A stretch of DNA of 64,000 nucleotides from Streptomyces sp. AC1-42W (GTDB lineage Bacteria; Actinomycetota; Actinomycetes; Streptomycetales; Streptomycetaceae): NCBI RefSeq assembly GCF_003248355.1, contig NZ_QKWY01000003.1, positions 124,001 through 188,000 on the forward strand. Reading direction: 5' to 3'. The position numbers and the translations under genes are program-made. Each line of letters begins with the position of its first letter. The stretch's first letter is position 1. This document shows positions 59,198 to 64,000 of this stretch, in pieces. Below the pieces are notes generated by a model. That model was not told where the DNA came from, did not search any database, and was given only the letters and a program-made list of their open reading frames with translations.

Positions 59198-59461
59198 TCA
59201 GGCCACCGCCCGGGCGGCGAGCGCCCCGTTGACGAGGTCGAGGTACGCGCGCGGGGTCTGCGCCTCGTCCAGCGCCTCCTCGTCCAGCGCCACATCGTGG
59301 TCGCGCTCCACGATGCCGGTGACCTGAAGCAGGGCCAGCGAGTCGTAGCCCAGGTCGAGGAAAAGGGTGTCCTGGGCGGCCTCGTCCAGCGGCACGCCCT
59401 CGTCGCTGCCTGCGGCGGCGCGCAGCAGGGCGGCAAGGTCGGTCAGGTTCAGGCGGTCCAC
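59198..59461 (-). CDS. Type II PKS acyl carrier protein
   Basis: This 87-residue ACP has Ser41 in LGYDSLALL, the typical minimal-PKS motif, and acidic helix II. It is encoded between the chain length factor and the metallo-hydrolase and should carry the growing poly-beta-ketone made by the KS-alpha/CLF pair. Confidence 0.9.
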   Translation of the reverse strand: MDRLNLTDLAALLRAAAGSDEGVPLDEAAQDTLFLDLGYDSLALLQVTGIVERDHDVALDEEALDEAQTPRAYLDLVNGALAARAVA

Positions 59462-59552
59462 GGTGTTCCCCTCCCGGTACGGGTGATGCTCGGCGGTGTA
59501 CGTACGGATGTGCCCGGTGGCGTACGCGGATGTGCTCGGAGGTGTACGGCGC

Positions 59553-60809
59553 TCACGCGCGGGGCGCGCGCACCACGGCCGCCGCGTTGAAGCCGCCCCG
59601 GCCCCGGGCGAGGACCAGTGCGTGCCGCAGCCGTGCCGGGCGGGGCACGCCGGTCACCAGGTCCAGCGGGCAGTCGTCGGCGAGCCGGCCGACCGGTGCG
59701 CCCGGCGGGACGACCTGGTCGCGCAGGGCGAGCAGGGCCGCCGCCAGATCGAGGGCGGACCCGCCCGAACCGAGGCGCCCGAACAGCGACTTCGGGGCCG
59801 TCACCGGCACCCCGTACGGGCCGAAGAGCGCGGTGAGCGCGGCGGCCTCGGCGCGGTCGGCGGCCCGGTCCCCGGCGGCGTCCGCGAAGACCACGTCCAC
59901 GTCCGCCGCGTCGACCCGGGCGTCGGCGAGGGCGAGGCGTGCGGCGTCGAGCAGCCGGGGCGCGCCGCGTCCTGGCGCCGGGTCGAAGGTGGCGGCGCAG
60001 CCCTCGACGGTGCCGAGGACGCGCGCCCCCCTGGAGTGTGCGGTGTCGCTGTCCTCCACGACGAGCAGGGCGCCGCCCTCCCCGACGACGTGTCCGGAGG
60101 CGTCGGCGGAGAACGGCAGATAGGCGCCGGCCGGGTCGCGCCGGGTGCTCAGGCCCCCGGCGGCCAGCTGGGCGGTGAAGCCCCACGGGCACACCGTCGC
60201 GTCGAGGCCGCCGGTGAGGACGGCCCGGCCGCCCTTGCGCAGCTGGCGCCGGGCCTGGGCCATCGCGTCGAGGCCGCCCGCCTGCTCGGAGACGACGACA
60301 CCGCTGGGGCCGCGCAGGCCGTGCCGGATGGAGATCTGCCCGGAGTTGGCGGCGTAGAACCAGGCGAAGGACTGGAAGGCGCCGACGTACCGGCTGCCCT
60401 TGCTCCACAGCTCCTGCAATTCGCGCTGGCCGAATTCGAAGCCGCCCGCGCCGTTCGCGGTGACGACGCCCATGCCGTACTCGGGCAGCGCCGACGGGTC
60501 GATGTCCGCGTCGCCGATGGCCTCGGCCGCCGCCGCGAGGGCGAGCCGGGTCACCCGGTCGGTCTGCGGCAGCAGCTTGGCCGGCACATGCGCCGCGTCC
60601 TCGAAGCCGGCGACCTCACCGGCGAGGACGGCCGGGTATCCGGAGGCGTCGAACCGGGTGACGGGGCCGATCGCGCGGTGCCCGCGCAGGACCGCCGACC
60701 ACCAGGTCTCGGTGCCGACACCGCCGGGTGCGGCGATCCCGATCCCGGTGACGGCCGCGGTCGCGGTACGGGCGGGTGCGGGGGCGGTCGTCGGCGCCGG
60801 GGCGGTCAT
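59553..60809 (-). CDS. Chain length factor (KS-beta)
   Basis: The 418-residue KS-like protein has Gln176 (VVSEQAGGLDAM) where KS-alpha has Cys, the hallmark of a chain length factor. The Gln decarboxylates malonyl-ACP, and the protein sets the number of condensations together with KS-alpha. It overlaps KS-alpha by 4 bp. The chain length cannot be read by eye. Confidence 0.93.
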   Translation of the reverse strand: MTAPAPTTAPAPARTATAAVTGIGIAAPGGVGTETWWSAVLRGHRAIGPVTRFDASGYPAVLAGEVAGFEDAAHVPAKLLPQTDRVTRLALAAAAEAIGDADIDPSALPEYGMGVVTANGAGGFEFGQRELQELWSKGSRYVGAFQSFAWFYAANSGQISIRHGLRGPSGVVVSEQAGGLDAMAQARRQLRKGGRAVLTGGLDATVCPWGFTAQLAAGGLSTRRDPAGAYLPFSADASGHVVGEGGALLVVEDSDTAHSRGARVLGTVEGCAATFDPAPGRGAPRLLDAARLALADARVDAADVDVVFADAAGDRAADRAEAAALTALFGPYGVPVTAPKSLFGRLGSGGSALDLAAALLALRDQVVPPGAPVGRLADDCPLDLVTGVPRPARLRHALVLARGRGGFNAAAVVRAPRA

Positions 60810-62071
60810 CGGCGTGCCTCCGTCCGGGGTGCGGTGAGCACCATCGCGCTCTGGAAGCCGCCAAATCCGCTGCCGACGCTGAGCACGGCGTCGGTGCGCT
60901 GCTCGCGGGCGACGAGCGGTACGTAGTCGAGGTCGCAGCTCGGGTCGGGCTCGTGCAGATTCGCGGTGGGCGGCACCGTGTCGTGCTCGATGGCCAGCGC
61001 GCACGCGGCGATCTCCAGGGAGCCGATCGCGCCGAGCGAGTGCCCGATCATCGACTTGATGGAGCTGACGGGCACCCGGTAGGCGTGCTCGCCCAGGCTC
61101 GCCTTGAAGGCGGCCGTCTCGTGCTTGTCGTTCTGCTTCGTGCCCGAGCCGTGCGCGTTGACGTAGTCCACGGCGGCCGGGTCGAGCCGCGCCTCGTCCA
61201 GGGCGGTCCGGACGGCCTCAGCCATCTCCCGCCCGTCCAGGCGCAGTCCGGTCATGTGATACGCGTTCGAGCGGCCGGCGAACCCCGCGATCTCCGCGTA
61301 CACATGCGCCCCCCTGCGTACCGCGTGCGTGTACTCCTCCAGTACGAGTACGGCGCTGCCCTCGCCGAGTACGAAGCCGCCCCGGGTCCGGTCGAAGGGG
61401 CGTGAGGCGGTCTCCGGCTCGTCGTTGCGCGCGGAGGTGGCCCGGATCGCGTCGAAGGACGCCAGGGTGATCGGGGTGATCGGCGCCTCCGACGCCCCGG
61501 CCAGCATCACATCCGCGCTGCCCTCGCGGATGAGCTCCGCGGCGTGCCCGAGCGAGTCCAGGCCGGAGGTGCACCCGGTGGAGACGACGGCGACGGGGCC
61601 GAGCGCCCCGGCGTCCCGGGCGACCTCGGCGGCCACGGAGCTGGGCACGAGGTAGTCGCCGAGCCGTCGCTCCGCGCGGGCCGGGTCCAGCAGCCAGTGT
61701 TCGCCGCCCTCGCTGACATGCGCGTACACCTCGTCGAGCCCGCTGCTGCACCCGACCGCGGTGCCCAGCGAGACGCCGGTGCGCTCGCCCCCGGCCGCCG
61801 TGTCGAGGCCGCTGTCGGCGACGGCCTCGCGGGCGGCGGTAAGCGCGAACTGGGCGACCCGGTCCAGGCGATGGGCCTCCCCCGCGTCGAAGCCGTGCCG
61901 CGCGGGGTCGAAGTCGGCCTCGGCGGCGATCCGGGACCGGAACGACGTGGCGTCGAAGCGGGTGATGCGGCGGGTGGCGGTACGGCCCTCGGTCAGCAGC
62001 GACCAGAACGCGGCGGTACCAATGCCGCCCGGGGCGACCACCCCGATCCCGGTGATGACGACCCGCCTCAT
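60806..62071 (-). CDS. Type II PKS ketosynthase alpha
   Basis: The 421-residue enzyme has the full triad Cys167 (VSTGCTSGLDSLG), His307 (VNAHGSGTKQND) and His344 (SMIGHSLGAIGS), and the type II PKS N terminus RRVVITGIGVVAPGG. It builds the poly-beta-ketone with the CLF. It overlaps the thioesterase gene by 4 bp. Confidence 0.95.
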   Translation of the reverse strand: MRRVVITGIGVVAPGGIGTAAFWSLLTEGRTATRRITRFDATSFRSRIAAEADFDPARHGFDAGEAHRLDRVAQFALTAAREAVADSGLDTAAGGERTGVSLGTAVGCSSGLDEVYAHVSEGGEHWLLDPARAERRLGDYLVPSSVAAEVARDAGALGPVAVVSTGCTSGLDSLGHAAELIREGSADVMLAGASEAPITPITLASFDAIRATSARNDEPETASRPFDRTRGGFVLGEGSAVLVLEEYTHAVRRGAHVYAEIAGFAGRSNAYHMTGLRLDGREMAEAVRTALDEARLDPAAVDYVNAHGSGTKQNDKHETAAFKASLGEHAYRVPVSSIKSMIGHSLGAIGSLEIAACALAIEHDTVPPTANLHEPDPSCDLDYVPLVAREQRTDAVLSVGSGFGGFQSAMVLTAPRTEARR

Positions 62072-62823
62072 CGGACACCCGCCGGCTGCGGGGCGAGCCG
62101 GCGCACCACACGTGCGGCGCGGCCCACCAGACGGGGCAGGTCGTGGCCCCGCAGGAAGAAGTGGTCGCCGGGCACGGTGCGGGCGGCGAACGGGCCGGTG
62201 GTCCAGGCACGCCACCGCGCCATGGCCCCGGGCCGCGCCAGCGGGTCGCCTGCGCCGGCCACCGCGAGGACGGGGACCTTGAGCGGCCCGGCCGGCGAGG
62301 GTTCGCGGGCGGCCGTCCGCAGTTCGTGGGCGAGGACGAGGTCGTCGCGGAGCACCGGCAGCACGGCCTGGTGCCAGAAGTCGCCGGGCCGGGCGCGCGC
62401 GGGCAGGGCGTCGGCCTCGCCGAGCAGGCGCAGCAGCTCGTCGTCGCCCGCCCGGCACTGGTCGGCCAGGGCGGACAGCTGGTCGGGCGGCGGGCAGGCG
62501 CCGACGACGAGCAGCGCGGGCCCCGGCAGCCCCGCCTCGTGCAGGGCCCGGGTGACGCTGTACGCGACGAGGGCGCCGAGGCTGTGCCCGTACAGGATGT
62601 ACGGGGCTTCGCCGCTCTCGCCGGTGAAGTGGGGCAGCTGGTCGGCGAGCAGGTCGGCGGGGCGGGTGAGGCGCGGCTCCGAGCGCCGGCGTTCCCGGCC
62701 GGGCAGCAGATGCGGCACGGTCTCGACACCGGGGCCAAGGCGCGGGCCCCAGCCGTAGAAGGCGGAGACGCCCGCTCCGGCGTGCGCGAAGCAGTGGAGC
62801 CGTACGGGCCGTTCGTCGGACAT
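62068..62823 (-). CDS. Type II thioesterase
   Basis: This 251-residue alpha/beta hydrolase has LHCFAHAGAGVSAFYGW (start of the TEII family), the nucleophile motif YGHSLGALVAY (Ser near 93), an Asp in AGAGDPLARP and the His in VPGDHFFLRG. It removes wrong or stalled acyl groups from carriers. It heads the KS-alpha/CLF/ACP/metallo-hydrolase operon. Confidence 0.9.
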   Translation of the reverse strand: MSDERPVRLHCFAHAGAGVSAFYGWGPRLGPGVETVPHLLPGRERRRSEPRLTRPADLLADQLPHFTGESGEAPYILYGHSLGALVAYSVTRALHEAGLPGPALLVVGACPPPDQLSALADQCRAGDDELLRLLGEADALPARARPGDFWHQAVLPVLRDDLVLAHELRTAAREPSPAGPLKVPVLAVAGAGDPLARPGAMARWRAWTTGPFAARTVPGDHFFLRGHDLPRLVGRAARVVRRLAPQPAGVR

Positions 62824-62917
62824 GGGCCGTCCTCTCGCATAGGAGTCCGGGCCCTCGGCCTGGGCCCTCCCCGACCGCAGCCTGGCAACTCCCACTCGAA
62901 CGGCGCTGGACCTGCGC

Positions 62918-63739
62918 TCAGGCCGCGTACAGATCGAACGTGGACAGTCCGCGCGGCCCGCTGAGCACGTCGAGCGCCGGATCGACGGTGAGCATGGCCC
63001 GGTGCAGCCGCTGCATCTGCGGCGACGGCTCGACGCCCAGCTCCTCCACGAGGCGCAGCCTCAGCCTGCGGTAGACGTCGAGGGCGGTGGCCTGCCGGCC
63101 CGACCGGTAGAGGGCGACCATCGCCTGCGAGTGCAGCCCCTCGTGCTGGGGGTGACGCATGATCAGGTCGGTGAGCTCGGCCAGGACCTCGGTGTGCCGG
63201 CCGCAGCGCAGATCCGCGTCGATGCGCCGTTCGACGGTGACCAGGCGGGACTCCTCCAGCCTCATCACCTCGATGTCGAGGACGGGGCCCAGCCGTACGT
63301 CGACCAGCGCGGAACCCTGCCACATCCCGAGCGCCTCACCGAACAGCGAGGACGCCCGGACGTCCTCGCCCCGGTCGAAGGCGCCGCGCCCGGCCGTCAC
63401 CAGCTCCTCGTAACGGTGCACGTCGACGGCGTCCGGCGGGACCTGGAGCAGATAGCCGCCGTGCCGGGTGGCCAGGACCTCCTTGGCGGCGCCGGGGGTG
63501 TCGGGTCCCATGGCGGTGCCGAGCCGGCGGCGCAGCTGGAGGATGTACGTCTGAAGGGTGGTCATGGCGCTCTGCGGCGAGTTGCTGCCCCAGATCTCTT
63601 CCATGAGGGTGGGCACGGGCACGACGCGGCCCGGGTGGAAGGCGAGCAGCGCGAGGAGCTGTCGCGGCTTGCCCGCGGTGGGCACGATCGACATCCCGTT
63701 GACCTCGGCGCTCAACGGACCCAGAACCTGTATTCGCAC
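62918..63739 (-). CDS. SARP-family activator (second)
   Basis: This 273-residue protein has an N-terminal winged helix (MRIQVLGPLSAEVNGMSIV, KPRQLLALLAFHPGRVV, TLMEEIWGSNSP, TLQTYILQLRRRLG) and a C-terminal BTAD domain (RLEESRLVTVERRIDADL, RQATALDVYRRLRLRLVEELGVEPSPQMQRLHRAML). It is of ActII-ORF4/DnrI size and layout, and probably activates the adjacent minimal PKS genes. It is distinct from the SARP at 28234, so two activators may control different halves of the cluster. Confidence 0.92.
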   Translation of the reverse strand: MRIQVLGPLSAEVNGMSIVPTAGKPRQLLALLAFHPGRVVPVPTLMEEIWGSNSPQSAMTTLQTYILQLRRRLGTAMGPDTPGAAKEVLATRHGGYLLQVPPDAVDVHRYEELVTAGRGAFDRGEDVRASSLFGEALGMWQGSALVDVRLGPVLDIEVMRLEESRLVTVERRIDADLRCGRHTEVLAELTDLIMRHPQHEGLHSQAMVALYRSGRQATALDVYRRLRLRLVEELGVEPSPQMQRLHRAMLTVDPALDVLSGPRGLSTFDLYAA

Positions 63740-64000
63740 GGTGGCCTCCCCAAGGACCGGCCAGGGTGGGCCCGGCCGTGATCGCGTGCGCCGGCGCCTT
63801 CGCCCCGTGGCCGAAAGCCGTCGGCGCCAGGCACGCTAGCCCCGGGCACCCCGTGCGCCTCATTCTCTCGATCGGCGTTCGAGCAGCCTTCCAAGCAGGC
63901 ATTGCGCCCGGATTGCGGCCCCGGAGCAGCCGCCTCAAGAACACGCGGACGACGGCTGGAGGGGCGCTCGGGCGGTCTCCCCCGGCCATCTGCCGGTCGT
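63740..64000. other. Upstream region of the second SARP, no gene seen
   Basis: These 261 bp to the window edge hold no convincing ORF. They contain the TTGCG box at 63902-63917. A gene start may lie just beyond the window on the plus strand, at the usual distance of about 70-100 nt from the box. Confidence 0.4.
63902..63917 (+). promoter_or_regulatory. TTGCG-N6-TTGCG direct-repeat box at right edge
   Basis: TTGCG-CCCGGA-TTGCG is a perfect repeat with 11-bp period, the same motif as at 14994 and 27927. It is oriented for a plus-strand gene outside the window to the right. The -10 position (AGCCGC) is not convincing. Confidence 0.45.

Noticed and set aside
1..64000. CRISPR arrays, tRNA or rRNA genes, prophage or conjugation genes
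   Set aside because: No regular spaced repeats, no tRNA-like cloverleaf that I could recognise, and no phage or transfer proteins were seen in any frame.

Overview
The window is very GC-rich, with strong GC third-position bias, GTG starts, many 4-bp stop/start overlaps, two SARP-type regulators, a Tat-exported flavoprotein and a complete type II polyketide synthase core. This points to an actinomycete, most likely a Streptomyces chromosome. I see no rRNA, tRNA, CRISPR array or phage genes.

Region 1 (1 to about 11.7 kb) is ordinary accessory chromosome. It holds the tail of a TetR-type regulator, a DUF2871 membrane protein, secreted hydrolases and small secreted proteins, a family 2 glycosyltransferase, a LysR-EamA pair opposite an ArsR-like regulator, an MFS exporter, and a broken SnoaL/pyridoxamine-oxidase chimera behind a SoxR-like box.

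Region 2 (about 11.7-17.8 kb) is transitional. It has two facing DUF1772 membrane proteins, a Tat-type multicopper oxidase, a 208-bp MITE-like element, and a three-gene operon (PLP decarboxylase, GNAT acetyltransferase, DUF6875). The operon has a promoter box, TTGCG-N6-TTGCG, that recurs inside the biosynthetic cluster, so the cluster may begin here.

Region 3 (17.8-27.9 kb, minus strand) is the most unusual part. It is an 11-gene, mostly translationally coupled operon: alpha-oxoamine synthase, ketosynthase, MaoC-like hydratase, stand-alone adenylation enzyme, peptidyl carrier protein, TrpD-like, TrpA-like, ectoine-synthase-like, acyl-CoA dehydrogenase, TrpF-like and TrpC-like. The four Trp homologues keep their main catalytic acids and bases but have altered substrate-recognition motifs, and TrpE, TrpG and TrpB are absent. 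I infer a dedicated indole-forming, or N-ribosyl-to-heterocycle, pathway joined to carrier-protein chemistry.

Region 4 (28.2-39.0 kb) contains a SARP, an ACP-KASIII-ketoreductase operon, and a plus-strand tailoring operon (methyltransferase, Baeyer-Villiger-type monooxygenase, Tat flavin oxidase, SRPBCC protein, alpha/beta hydrolase). A third DUF1772 protein, a hemerythrin-like protein and an NmrA-like oxidoreductase follow.

Region 5 (39.3-49.5 kb, minus strand) is a complete activated-methyl cycle in one cassette: MetK, PfkB kinase (adenosine kinase candidate), cobalamin-dependent MetH, MetF and SAH hydrolase. It is preceded by a stand-alone NRPS condensation-like protein with a degenerate active site.

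Region 6 (49.7-63.7 kb) is the aromatic polyketide core: Sfp-type PPTase, atypical acyl-CoA dehydrogenase, two-domain aromatase/cyclase, ActIII-like ketoreductase, aromatic-ring FAD monooxygenase, acyl ligase, SnoaL-like protein, metallo-beta-lactamase-fold protein, ACP, chain length factor, KS-alpha, type II thioesterase and a second SARP.

Together regions 2 or 3 to 6 look like one large hybrid cluster. An aromatic polyketide is built on a non-acetate or nitrogenous unit, heavily oxidised, and methylated with local SAM regeneration. The product cannot be named from sequence alone.
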